In this document: one piece after another, positions 34,610 to 43,483 of the stretch
Layout: each line of letters opens with the position of its first letter
How positions within the stretch are numbered: the first letter of the stretch is position 1
From: JAEYFP01 sp964579795
Lineage (GTDB): Bacteria > Bacillota > Clostridia > Lachnospirales > Lachnospiraceae
Length of the DNA: 64,000 nucleotides
Assembly: GCA_964579795.1 (NCBI GenBank)
Contig: CAZOHM010000012.1
Coordinates: 1 to 64,000 of the forward strand
Reading direction: 5' to 3'
Notes under the pieces: model-generated
Seen by the model: only the letters and a program-made list of their open reading frames with translations
Database searches by the model: none
What the model was told of the DNA's origin: nothing
Position numbers and translations under genes: made by a program

Positions 34610-35000
34610 CTTTATTAAAAAGCAAAAAACAGCATTTATTGCATCCGTAGACAGCGATGGCTTCCCTAATTTGAAAGCAATGAATATGCCACGCAAAATT
34701 GAAGGAAATGATTTTTACTTTTCCACAAATACCTCTTCTATGCGTGTTGCACAGTATCGTGAGAATCCAAAAGCAAGCATTTACTTTTATAACAAGGGAC
34801 GGTTTCGCTATGAAGGAGTCGGTCTTGTTGGCACAATGGAAGTAATGGAGGATCAGGAAATCAAAAGTGCCTGCTGGGAGACAGGGGATAAGATGTATTA
34901 TCCAAAGGGTGTTACAGATCCTGATTATTGTATATTAAAATTTACAGCTGTAAAGGGCAGACGCTATTGCAGTTTCAAAAAAGAAGATATCATTTTTTAG
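34584..35000 (+). CDS. Pyridoxamine 5'-phosphate oxidase-like flavin/heme-binding protein
   Basis: 138 residues of the split-barrel PNPOx-like family (ATKEEIFNFIKKQKTAFIAS, DGFPNLKAMNMPRK, FYFSTNTSSMRVAQYRENPKASIYFY). General-stress-protein-26-like members bind FMN, F420 or heme; catalytic role is unclear. ATG at 34584 follows AAAGGAGAC. Coupled to the MarR gene. Confidence 0.88.
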   Translation: MATKEEIFNFIKKQKTAFIASVDSDGFPNLKAMNMPRKIEGNDFYFSTNTSSMRVAQYRENPKASIYFYNKGRFRYEGVGLVGTMEVMEDQEIKSACWETGDKMYYPKGVTDPDYCILKFTAVKGRRYCSFKKEDIIF

Positions 35001-35051
35001 TTGACATTTCTGTTTGAAAAGATTACACTTCAAATATTCATATGAAAAGGC

Positions 35052-35361
35052 TTTGAAAAGAAAAGTAAATAATGAAATATGTCACAGAGAGCTTCGCATG
35101 GTGAAAAGAAGCACAGAAAGCATTATTGAAAATGGTCTTGGAGCTGCGTACCGACTGCATTGTACATTCAATGTCATGCACAGGCTGCGAAGGGAACGCC
35201 CTTTATCGCGTCAGAGTATCGAATAGAGACAGCTGGCAGCTATTCTGTACTTGTAGAGGTTCATGTTGTGAAATATGAATAAAATAAGGTGGTAACACGA
35301 AGCTTTAGCTTTCGTCCTTTATCTGTAGTTAATCTGCAGATATCGGATGGAAGCTTTTTTT
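35052..35361 (+). promoter_or_regulatory. T-box riboswitch, methionine specific
   Basis: Stem I holds ACAGAGAGCTTC and GGTGAAAAG; the specifier loop before CTTGGAGC reads ATG at 35132-35134, the methionine codon. The T-box sequence AAGGTGGTAACACG is at 35286-35299. The antiterminator uses the adjacent CGAAGC/GCTTTCG; the competing terminator pairs GCTTTCGTCC with GGATGGAAGC and ends in seven T (35308-35361). Uncharged tRNA-Met should switch on metAA. Confidence 0.93.
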
Positions 35362-35395
35362 ATGCAAATTTCAATAAGAAGAAAGAGGTGAAAAC

Positions 35396-36310
35396 ATGCC
35401 AATTAAAATTCAAAGTGATTTACCAGCAAAAGAAATACTCGAAAACGAGAATATTTTTGTAATGGACGAAACCCGTGCATTATCGCAGAACATTCGTCCG
35501 CTTCAGCTCTGTATTCTGAACCTGATGCCCTTAAAGGAGGATGCAGAATTACATTTATTGCGGGCTTTTTCAAACACGCCGTTACAGGTTGAGCTTACAT
35601 TTATGAATACAGGCAGCCATATATCCAGTCATACGTCCATAGCGCATTTAAACAAATTTTATAATACGTTTGAAGAGCTTCAAGACAGAAAGTTTGATGG
35701 GATGATTATTACCGGTACACCGGTGGAACATCTGGAATATGAGGAAGTAGATTATTGGCCGGAATTATGCAGCATTATGGAATGGAGCAAAACGCATGTA
35801 ACATCCACGCTTCATATATGCTGGGGTGCTCAGGCAGGTGTATACTACCACTTTGGTCTGAAAAAAAAGCCGCTGAAAGAAAAACTCTTTGGCATCTATG
35901 CTCATAAGGTTTTTCAAAGAAAAGAACCACTTGTAAGAGGTTTCGATGACTATTTTATGGCTCCGCACAGTCGTTATACAGAAATAACCGCAGAAGATAT
36001 CCATGCCTGCCAGGAGCTGACTGTGCTGGCGGAATCAGACGAAGCCGGTGTATTCCTTGCTACGGCACATGAAGGAAAGCAAATATTTGTTATGGGCCAT
36101 CCGGAATACGACCGATATTCTCTTCACAATGAGTATATAAGAGACAAGAATAAGGGATTATCCATTCAAATCCCTAAAAACTACTACCCAAATGATGACG
36201 TCACAAAAAAACCGGTGATGCAATGGCGTTCTCATTGTAACGGTCTGTATACAAACTGGCTGAATTACTATGTTTATCAGGCAACCCCATACGATATTAT
36301 GAAAATTTAG
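35396..36310 (+). CDS. metAA: Homoserine O-acetyltransferase, MetA type
   Basis: 304 residues, normal for MetA. First step of methionine synthesis from homoserine, cytosolic. Catalytic Cys142 (HICWGAQAG), His235 and Glu237 (FVMGHPEYDRY) are in place. Residue 111 is Glu (TGTPVEHL), which in this family marks acetyl-CoA rather than succinyl-CoA as donor. AAAGAGGTG precedes the ATG. Controlled by the methionine T-box directly upstream. Confidence 0.95.
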   Translation: MPIKIQSDLPAKEILENENIFVMDETRALSQNIRPLQLCILNLMPLKEDAELHLLRAFSNTPLQVELTFMNTGSHISSHTSIAHLNKFYNTFEELQDRKFDGMIITGTPVEHLEYEEVDYWPELCSIMEWSKTHVTSTLHICWGAQAGVYYHFGLKKKPLKEKLFGIYAHKVFQRKEPLVRGFDDYFMAPHSRYTEITAEDIHACQELTVLAESDEAGVFLATAHEGKQIFVMGHPEYDRYSLHNEYIRDKNKGLSIQIPKNYYPNDDVTKKPVMQWRSHCNGLYTNWLNYYVYQATPYDIMKI

Positions 36311-36313
36311 CAC

Positions 36314-36362
36314 AAACAACGCGTTGTTTATACATAATTTGAAGCAAACAACGCGTTGTTTG
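36314..36362. repeat. Two copies of a perfect palindrome after metAA
   Basis: AAACAACGCGTTGTTT at 36314-36329 and CAAACAACGCGTTGTTTG at 36345-36362, 31 bp apart. No T-run follows, so they may be bidirectional stem-loops or operator sites. Located between convergent genes. Confidence 0.7.
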
Positions 36363-36615
36363 TTGCAAATATTTTGAATACATGATAAAAGACTTGAAAA
36401 ATCTCTTCACACAATTCTCTATCTGACAGTTGACGATATTGAGGTTTACCTTGTTTTTTTTGTAATGTTGAGTCAGAATAAGCGCTGTGCACATCACAAA
36501 TAAGCAGCCGGTGACTTTTCCCTTCTCCTGTCATATTAATAATCATGGAACAGCTCATCGGCCGCTTCAGATTTTCCACCTGTAGCTCGTATCTTGGATT
36601 TTTAGTTACCAGCAT
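36328..36615 (-). CDS. Doubtful 95-residue frame after the PolC-like gene
   Basis: Starts at an ATG that overlaps the stop of the PolC-like gene by 14 bases; no family seen. The last residues (FATNNALFASNYV) are encoded by the palindrome repeats, which argues that the frame simply runs through non-coding DNA. Could be a coupled small protein; weakly supported. Confidence 0.25.
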   Translation of the reverse strand: MLVTKNPRYELQVENLKRPMSCSMIINMTGEGKSHRLLICDVHSAYSDSTLQKKQGKPQYRQLSDRELCEEIFQVFYHVFKIFATNNALFASNYV

Positions 36616-37534
36616 TAATTATACTTTGCTCACTATTCCTCATCGCAGGAAGTACACGTACAATTGCATTGGCCAGTGAACTGACATAGGCAACCTTCTT
36701 ATAGGGAGCCAGCTGTTCGGCGGTCAAACCATAAGTCTCACAGACTTCCTCCACGTTATCCATATGATGCAGCTTGCATGAACGTATTATTTCCATCAAG
36801 TCATATGCCTTCTGCTTCTCCATTCCATAGTCTCCAATCAGTTCATGATATATTTCCTCGCGATATCGATATCCGCAATTCTGTTCCAACGCACATTCTC
36901 CGGCATAGGACAGACAGGTCTCTCTATGATTATGAAGCTGTCCATATCTCTCCCAATAGTTTTCTGAGGATATGAACGTTTCCTTGGACATAAATTCTAT
37001 TCTGGGGTGACGATTTCTATTCGGACCAAATATATAATCAATATCCAGATCAAACCCATCTGCTAATATCATCGCTCCGCAGTCGGGACAGTTTTTCACC
37101 GGCAAGTCCGCACCAAACACATTCTTTGGTCCCAGTGCAAAAAAACCACAGTGTTGGCAGTAGTAATGAGCCTGCAGTGGATTTGGACCGTCTGGATTCA
37201 TCAAATAAAGCAGATAAGACCCCGAAGTCACACCTGAAGGAAGCATTGTATATTTTCCTTTTAGCGAATGCCTGCCAAGAACACCAAAAGCGCAGAACTC
37301 ATCCAGATTTTTTAAATCTCGTGCGATCTCCAGTTCCTCCCGATATCTTTCTTTCACTAAATAAGGCATATTCTTTGGATATAAAATCTCCATCTGTTTT
37401 TCACAAATCGCTTGAATTGTCCTTAACATTTCTTTTCTATTTTCCTTATCCCTTCTATATTTTTCTTCGTATGCCCTTCTGAGTTTGTAGCTTTTATTGT
37501 CACTATTACTTACTTCTGTTATGGATTCATCCAT
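36602..37534 (-). CDS. Stand-alone PolC-palm-like protein without catalytic aspartates
   Basis: 310 residues. From about residue 65 it follows the palm region of DNA polymerase III PolC: GVTSGSYLLYLMNPDGPNPL (PolC GSxGSS...EVNPLPPH), a zinc ribbon C126/C129/C149/C152 (HYYCQHCGFF, NCPDCGA), then HPRIEFMSKETF where PolC has PDIDLNFSGE, and KKVAYVSSLANAIVRVL where PolC has KKIKYMFPKAHAAAYV. The DxD metal ligands are replaced (RIE), so polymerase activity is not expected. No PHP, exonuclease or OB parts. ATG at 37534 follows GAGGAGG. Role unknown; alignment is from memory. Confidence 0.8.
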   Translation of the reverse strand: MDESITEVSNSDNKSYKLRRAYEEKYRRDKENRKEMLRTIQAICEKQMEILYPKNMPYLVKERYREELEIARDLKNLDEFCAFGVLGRHSLKGKYTMLPSGVTSGSYLLYLMNPDGPNPLQAHYYCQHCGFFALGPKNVFGADLPVKNCPDCGAMILADGFDLDIDYIFGPNRNRHPRIEFMSKETFISSENYWERYGQLHNHRETCLSYAGECALEQNCGYRYREEIYHELIGDYGMEKQKAYDLMEIIRSCKLHHMDNVEEVCETYGLTAEQLAPYKKVAYVSSLANAIVRVLPAMRNSEQSIINAGN

Positions 37535-37655
37535 TCTCATTCCTCCTCGATTATTTGATTCGTAGTGTTTTTTCTTTATATACAACTACTTTACAACTAA
37601 ATTCTAACCTATCAACATGACACCATATGTCCATGTTATCATTTTTTTACAATTA

Positions 37656-37701
37656 CAAAAGCTGCCTACCAGAATGCATTTTCTGCATCTGACAGACAGC
37701 T
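37656..37701 (-). terminator. Terminator of the GH3 gene
   Basis: AGCTGCCT and AGACAGCT pair (one mismatch) with an inner AATGCA/TGCATC stem; TTTT follows on the minus strand. Confidence 0.65.
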
Positions 37702-37728
37702 TAATTGATTTTAGCTTACTGTAATATT

Positions 37729-39873
37729 TTATAGCTTTAATTTAAGTTCCAGTGGCTTAACTCCTCCTAATGTTACACTCACTTCATCTGGCTGACTTAT
37801 GCCAACGTATAATTTAAATTCATCACTGTCAAGAATATACTTACCGTCATTATTTACTGACAGTAATGCTTTTGACGGTATTTTCAGGAAGAATTGTCTT
37901 TCCTCACCGGCTTCTAATGCAATACGCTTAAACGCACAAAGACTATGGTTTTTGACAGCATATTTGGATTTCAGATTTTTTATATAGATCTGTACTACTT
38001 CCTCTATCCGGCATGCACCTGTGTTTTTGATTTTTCCTGTCACTTCTATCTGTCCCTGATAAAGCTGGTCAGAATTCTTTGCAAGTTCTCTGACTTGTTC
38101 CTCATCCATAAGCTTTGCGTCTGACAAAGAAGCTTTTCCATATGTCAGTCCAAACCCAAACGGATATTGTGCCTTTCCTGCTATATATCGATAGGTTCTT
38201 CCTGCCATACTGTAATTCTCGAATGCAGGAAGTTCCTCCAATGAATTATAGAAGGTTATCGGCAGCTTTCCAGATGGAGATACATTCCCAAACAGTATAT
38301 TGGCAACTGCTTTTCCTCCGTCTGCGCCTGGATACCATGCCTGCAGAATTGCTTTTACGTTATTGCTTTCTTTTGCAAGCGACAAGTCCATTGCGCTGCC
38401 TGTCATATTGACAAGAATCACCGGTTTCCCTATCTCAGCTATTGCTCGAAGAAGCTTCATCTGAGATTTTGGAAGCTTCAGGTCAGCCTTATCTCCGGAT
38501 GCATAGCTGTTTCCGGTATCGCCTTCCTCACCCTCCAGTGTCTCATTCAGACCAAGGCAAAGCACAACCACATCTGACTGTTTTGTAATATACGAGGCTT
38601 CAGAAATACGATCATCCGGCCATGCCAGATGTTCAACACGGTCCTTGTACAAATGAGAACCTTCTGAATATAGTATGCGAACATCCTCGTCCGCTTCCTC
38701 CTGTATTCCCTCCAATACTGTCTTATATCTTGAAGAAGTTCCATGATAATTTCCAATCAGAGCTTCTCGGCTATTTGCGTTTGGACCAATCACCGCAATT
38801 GTCTTAAGCTTCTTCTTATTAAGCGGCAGAATCCCATCATTTTTCAAAAGAACGATTGCCTTTTCTGCGACTTCCAGTGCAAGTTTTCGATGAGGCAGAC
38901 TTTCTACCTCGTCATAAGAAATTTTATCATATTCGTTTGAATCAAACATTCCAAGCATAAATCTCGTTGTAAACAGTCTGACGGCTGCCATCGTAATCTG
39001 ATCTTCTGTCACAAGGTTTTCCTGATATGCTTTTAACATGTGAAGATATGTATTTCCACAGTTCAGATCACAGCCTTTTTCCAATGCAAGTGCAGCAGAT
39101 TCTGCCGGTGTTTTTGTTATCATATGGTGCTCATGAAAATCTCTGATTGCCCAGCAGTCTGACACATAGTGACCCTCGAACTTCCAATCCTTACGCAGAA
39201 TATCATCCATCAATGTCTTACTTGCACAGCACGGTTCTCCGTTTGTACGATTGTACGCACCCATGACAGCTTCTACTTTACCTTCTTTTACACATGCCTC
39301 GAATGCAGGTAAATATGTTTCAAATAAGTCCTTCTTGCTTACTTGTGCATCAAACTCATGTCTGACTGCCTCTGGTCCAGAGTGAACTGCAAAATGCTTT
39401 GCGCATGATGCTGTTTTTAGATAATCGCCATCACCCTGCAGACCTTTCACAAATGCAACACCGAGTCTGCTCGTCAGATACGGATCCTCACCATAGGTTT
39501 CATGACCTCTTCCCCATCTGGGATCACGGAAAATATTTACATTTGGTGACCACATTGTAAGTCCCTTATAAATATCTCTGTCATTTTCTGATACTTCCGC
39601 ATTATATTTGGCCCTGGCCTCTGTAGAAACAACATCTGCAACTTTCTGAAGTATTTCCTCATCAAATACTGCAGCCAGTCCTATTGCTTGTGGAAATACT
39701 GTGGCTGTTCCGCTTCTTGCTACACCGTGAAGACCCTCGTTCCACCAGTTGTATGCGGGTACACCCAGCCGTTCAATTGCCGATGCGTCATATTTTAATT
39801 GAGAAGCTTTCTCTTCCAGTGTCATTCTGGCTACAAGCTCTTCAGCTCTTTTTTTGGCTTCTTTTCTCTCCAT
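37729..39873 (-). CDS. GH3 beta-glycosidase (beta-xylosidase/beta-glucosidase)
   Basis: 714 residues with no signal peptide, so cytosolic. GH3 N-terminal barrel: NWWNEGLHGVARSG, FRDPRWGRGHETYGEDPYLT, and nucleophile Asp in HYVSDCWAI (about residue 240); GH3 C-terminal domain about 345-580; fibronectin-III-like domain about 610-700. The NWWNEGLHG form is typical of the beta-xylosidase branch, but beta-glucosidase is possible. It closes the operon SBP-permease-permease-GH3, so it likely hydrolyses the imported oligosaccharide. Confidence 0.93.
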   Translation of the reverse strand: MERKEAKKRAEELVARMTLEEKASQLKYDASAIERLGVPAYNWWNEGLHGVARSGTATVFPQAIGLAAVFDEEILQKVADVVSTEARAKYNAEVSENDRDIYKGLTMWSPNVNIFRDPRWGRGHETYGEDPYLTSRLGVAFVKGLQGDGDYLKTASCAKHFAVHSGPEAVRHEFDAQVSKKDLFETYLPAFEACVKEGKVEAVMGAYNRTNGEPCCASKTLMDDILRKDWKFEGHYVSDCWAIRDFHEHHMITKTPAESAALALEKGCDLNCGNTYLHMLKAYQENLVTEDQITMAAVRLFTTRFMLGMFDSNEYDKISYDEVESLPHRKLALEVAEKAIVLLKNDGILPLNKKKLKTIAVIGPNANSREALIGNYHGTSSRYKTVLEGIQEEADEDVRILYSEGSHLYKDRVEHLAWPDDRISEASYITKQSDVVVLCLGLNETLEGEEGDTGNSYASGDKADLKLPKSQMKLLRAIAEIGKPVILVNMTGSAMDLSLAKESNNVKAILQAWYPGADGGKAVANILFGNVSPSGKLPITFYNSLEELPAFENYSMAGRTYRYIAGKAQYPFGFGLTYGKASLSDAKLMDEEQVRELAKNSDQLYQGQIEVTGKIKNTGACRIEEVVQIYIKNLKSKYAVKNHSLCAFKRIALEAGEERQFFLKIPSKALLSVNNDGKYILDSDEFKLYVGISQPDEVSVTLGGVKPLELKLKL

Positions 39874-39895
39874 AATTTCCTCGCTTTACTTTATG

Positions 39896-40732
39896 TCAAC
39901 CCTTTACGGCACCTGCTGTCAAACCATCAACAATCTGATTACTGAATACGCAGTAAACAATAATGGTTGGTAATATTGCTATCATAATTGCTGCAAACAT
40001 TTGTACATAATTTGTATTGTATGGTCCTACAAATTTTGATAGAGAAACAGGCAGTGTCTTCTTTAAATCATCTGAAATAAATACCATGGCAAGCAGCAGC
40101 TCATTCCAGTTAGCTACAAATGTCATCAGTCCTGTTACAAATAAACCTGTTTTTGACAAAGGCATTGCAATTCTGATAAAACTCTGATATATGGAGCATC
40201 CATCAATACATGCTGCTTCAAACATTTCATTTGGCATATTGCGGAAAAAACCTGTCATAATAAAAATCGTTGTCGGAAGTGACATCGCCATATATGGAAG
40301 AATCAAACCAAGAAGATTATTATACAGTCCAAATTTTGAAAATGTTTTGAACAACGGAATCAAAATACAATGAATTGGAATCATCATTCCTGTCAGGAAA
40401 AACATCATGATGAATCCAGAAAGCTTCCATTTCATACGTCCGATTGCAAATGAAGCCATAGAACCAATAATCATTGTCAAAATCAATGTAACTCCACATA
40501 CGATTGCAGAATTCAGTGTTGCAATACCAAGCCTTCCTGCAGTCCATGCAAATATATAGTTACCAAGCTGTACTACTTCCGGCATCGCAAATGGCGATTT
40601 AAAAATTTCTGCGTTTGTTTTGATTGATACAGAAAACATCCATACAAGTGGTGCCAGATAGATTATTGCCATAATTATCAAAAAAGTATAAATTAATACT
40701 TTATATACAATTGATTTTCCATTTCCTTTCAT
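39896..40732 (-). CDS. Sugar ABC transporter permease, MalG type
   Basis: 278 residues, six membrane helices. EAA loop about residue 170 (EAACIDGCSIYQSFIRIAMPL) for docking the ATPase. Inner permease of a CUT1 oligosaccharide importer with the gene 11 bp upstream. No ATPase gene is in the operon; a shared MsmX-like ATPase is expected elsewhere. Confidence 0.93.
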   Translation of the reverse strand: MKGNGKSIVYKVLIYTFLIIMAIIYLAPLVWMFSVSIKTNAEIFKSPFAMPEVVQLGNYIFAWTAGRLGIATLNSAIVCGVTLILTMIIGSMASFAIGRMKWKLSGFIMMFFLTGMMIPIHCILIPLFKTFSKFGLYNNLLGLILPYMAMSLPTTIFIMTGFFRNMPNEMFEAACIDGCSIYQSFIRIAMPLSKTGLFVTGLMTFVANWNELLLAMVFISDDLKKTLPVSLSKFVGPYNTNYVQMFAAIMIAILPTIIVYCVFSNQIVDGLTAGAVKG

Positions 40733-40743
40733 CTCGACACCCC

Positions 40744-41631
40744 TTATGCATCCATATTTTCTTCTTTTACAAATTTATTTATTAGAAAAGTAACTACAAG
40801 GCACAGAACAAGCAAAACAATACCTATAGCACTTGCATATCCATATTTATTATATTTAAAGCCCTGCATATACAGATGCGTTGCCAGAACCTCCGTCTGG
40901 TGATTTGGACCGGCCTCTGTCATATTATAAACAAGATCAAAAAATTTCAGTGCACCAATGCAATTCAAAGACATTGCTGTTGCCATCATTGGCTTAAGTA
41001 ATGGCAGTGTTACATAACGAAATGCTCTAACTTTTGTCGCACCATCTATATATGCTGCTTCAAACAACGATTTATCTATACTGGAAATCTGCGCCATGTA
41101 CAGCATCATTGACTGACCAACATATTGCCACAATGCAACAAATGCAATTACCTTCATTGGAAGAGAAATATAATCTTTTACATCCATCAGCCACAAAGGA
41201 CCTTGTATTCCCCACATCGCAAGAATTTGGTTCACACCAAGCTTTGTACTGAAAATGAACATCCACAGTAAACCAAGTGCTGCAGAAGACAATACACACG
41301 GTAGATAGTAAATGTTTTTAAATAAGTTCCTGCCTTTTTCAATATTGGTAAGGAGTCCGGCAAGAATAAGTCCAACAATCAACTGAGAAATAACTGAAAA
41401 AAGCATAAAGAAAATTGAATTTTTTAATGCAATTCTCATTGTTTTATCAGTTGTAAACAACTTAATATAGTTTTTTGCTCCAACAAAAACCGGTTTTGTC
41501 AATGCATCCCAATCGCAAAGAGAATAATAGACCGACTGACAAATCGGAATAAACAACACAAGTGTAAATAAAATAATTCCCGGTGCAACGAAAATGCATA
41601 TGGCCTTTTTGTCTCGTAATAACCTATCCAT
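40744..41631 (-). CDS. Sugar ABC transporter permease, MalF type
   Basis: 295 residues, six membrane helices. EAA motif EAAYIDGATKVRAFRYVTLPLL near residue 192. First permease of the CUT1 importer. GGAGGAATAGT precedes the ATG. Separated from the binding-protein gene by a strong stem-loop. Confidence 0.93.
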   Translation of the reverse strand: MDRLLRDKKAICIFVAPGIILFTLVLFIPICQSVYYSLCDWDALTKPVFVGAKNYIKLFTTDKTMRIALKNSIFFMLFSVISQLIVGLILAGLLTNIEKGRNLFKNIYYLPCVLSSAALGLLWMFIFSTKLGVNQILAMWGIQGPLWLMDVKDYISLPMKVIAFVALWQYVGQSMMLYMAQISSIDKSLFEAAYIDGATKVRAFRYVTLPLLKPMMATAMSLNCIGALKFFDLVYNMTEAGPNHQTEVLATHLYMQGFKYNKYGYASAIGIVLLVLCLVVTFLINKFVKEENMDA

Positions 41632-41676
41632 ACTATTCCTCCAAGCAATCTGTTTTCCATCTGATTTATAGATTAT

Positions 41677-41705
41677 ACGGGATTAGCACAATGTGCCAAT
41701 CCCGT
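41677..41705 (-). other. Stem-loop between binding protein and permease genes
   Basis: ACGGGATT-A-GCAC pairs with GTGC-C-AATCCCGT (12 pairs, one mismatch, 3-base loop) with no T-run. Such intercistronic hairpins usually protect the upstream binding-protein mRNA and make it more abundant than the permease part. Confidence 0.65.
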
Positions 41706-41741
41706 GCGATCTATATTTTCTGTTTCATTAATTATATGGTT

Positions 41742-43127
41742 TTACTTATTCCATACATTTTCTTTATAGAAATCTTCTATTATCTGTAAGCCTTCTTCTA
41801 CAGTTGCATTTCCAAGATAAATGGAAACCATAGCATCATCAAATGTTGAACCAGCTTCTGTAGATGCAAGAGACTCATTGTAGAAACCAAATGTACCTGA
41901 AGCTTTTCCAAATACATCCATTACGTAAGACAACTGCTTTGGAGCTTTGTCATAATCAATATCTACCGCTGTTACAGGAATCTTTCCGCCAACTTCTGCT
42001 GTATACTTCTGAGCTGTATCATCTGTAAAGTATTTCATGAAAGCAATACATGCATCCGGATACTTTGTAGCAGAGCTCATAGCAAGACTATCTGATTTTG
42101 CAATGATTCTGTTAGGGTCGTTTCCACCATCAATACCTGGGAACTGGAATACGCCACATTTGTCTTCAAAATCCGGATTTGCACCATTAATCTGACCAAT
42201 TGCCCATGAACCCTGGATTAACATAGCTGCTTCTCCGTTATAGAAGTTTGCTGTTGCAACATCATTTGTATCACCAGCTGCTGTGGCCTGGAAGTACTTG
42301 GAAATTTCCACCATCTTATTTGCTGCGTCAGAAAATGGCTGATCCAGCCATGAACCTGTTCCATCAGCAATCTTTGTAAGATCTGCACCTTCTCTATCGC
42401 AAAGATAACCAGCTAACATTGATAAGCACCATGCTGTACCTGCACTGATTGTAATAGGTGTATAGCCTGCGTCAGAAAGCTTTTGGCATGCGTCAAGCAT
42501 TTCTGTCCAGTTAGTAGGAACTTCAACGCCCGCTTTATCAAACATCTCTGTATTATAGAATACACATGCTGCTGCAATATTCAAAGGAACTGCATATATT
42601 TTTCCATCATATGTCTGCTGTGTAAATACACCGTCACCATTAAATGTATCCTTCCAGCCATCTGCTGCCAGATAATCTGTCAAGTCAGCTGTTACGCCAG
42701 GATCTACATATGTTGTCAGGTTTGGTCCCGGGCTGACAATAAATACATCCGGTGTCTGATTTGATGCAACCAATGCATTCAGCTTTGAATAATACTCTTC
42801 AAGGTTTGTTGTAATAGGTGTTACATGATATACACCTTCATAATCCTTATTGAATCTCTCAACTGTATCTTTGTAACCAAGTGAAATCAAATCCTCTGTT
42901 GCCTCTAAATCATCCCAGAACATCCATGTGATTTCCTGAACATCACCACTTGCTGCTGTATCCGTTGCTTCTGCTGCAGTGTCATCTGCTGGCGCAGCCT
43001 CTTCTGTTTTTGTATCTGCTGCCGGTGCTGATGCTGCACCTGTTTCTGTAGATACGCCACATCCAGCAAGTAGGCTGACTGTCATTGTCATGCTGAGACA
43101 TACTGCCAAAACCTTTTTCAACTTCAT
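41742..43127 (-). CDS. Extracellular solute-binding lipoprotein (CUT1 importer)
   Basis: 461 residues. Signal peptide with lipobox LLAGC (Cys23), an Ala/Thr/Asp-rich linker to about residue 65, then a family 1 extracellular-binding domain (DVQEITWMFWDDLE, NALVASNQTPDVFIVSPGP, NFYNGEAAMLIQGSWAIGQI). Captures an oligosaccharide for the two permeases downstream. GGAGGATGAGTT precedes the ATG. Likely under the divergent AraC regulator. Confidence 0.93.
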   Translation of the reverse strand: MKLKKVLAVCLSMTMTVSLLAGCGVSTETGAASAPAADTKTEEAAPADDTAAEATDTAASGDVQEITWMFWDDLEATEDLISLGYKDTVERFNKDYEGVYHVTPITTNLEEYYSKLNALVASNQTPDVFIVSPGPNLTTYVDPGVTADLTDYLAADGWKDTFNGDGVFTQQTYDGKIYAVPLNIAAACVFYNTEMFDKAGVEVPTNWTEMLDACQKLSDAGYTPITISAGTAWCLSMLAGYLCDREGADLTKIADGTGSWLDQPFSDAANKMVEISKYFQATAAGDTNDVATANFYNGEAAMLIQGSWAIGQINGANPDFEDKCGVFQFPGIDGGNDPNRIIAKSDSLAMSSATKYPDACIAFMKYFTDDTAQKYTAEVGGKIPVTAVDIDYDKAPKQLSYVMDVFGKASGTFGFYNESLASTEAGSTFDDAMVSIYLGNATVEEGLQIIEDFYKENVWNK

Positions 43128-43483
43128 AACTCATCCTCCTAATCAAAATTTGTAGAAATATTTTTTGGTATAGTTATCATAATTCAAATGCTAATCCCAT
43201 TTCTATACAATAATTGCTTTATGGTTATCAAATATTGCTATTTGTTTTCACTTTTTATCATTTAAGCAACACAATATTGTCTATATTATATATGTTTATT
43301 CATTTGTAATTGTACATATTGTATATTTTAAATTCGAATATTGCAAATCAAGAATAATTAATGTATAGTTTTATTAGTAAATAATACATTTTTGTTTGCA
43401 AAATAATAGCACGAATTATGATGTTTTCTCGAATATAGTGTTTAATTATGAGAATTGCATTCACAAATGGAAATGAGGTTCCT
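43128..43483. promoter_or_regulatory. Divergent regulatory region of the GH3/ABC locus
   Basis: A 356-bp AT-rich gap with no gene. AATATTG occurs three times (43231, 43273 inside palindrome ACAATATTGT, and 43337), at spacings of 42 and 64 bp, near whole numbers of helical turns. These may be AraC-regulator half-sites. No clear catabolite (cre) site was seen. Confidence 0.4.

Noticed and set aside
35014..35226. 70-residue plus-strand frame before metAA
   Set aside because: It lies inside the T-box RNA, whose conserved pieces explain this sequence.
36314..36362. Paired palindromes as a CRISPR array or insertion-sequence ends
   Set aside because: Only two copies, no spacer-length pattern, no transposase or cas gene nearby.
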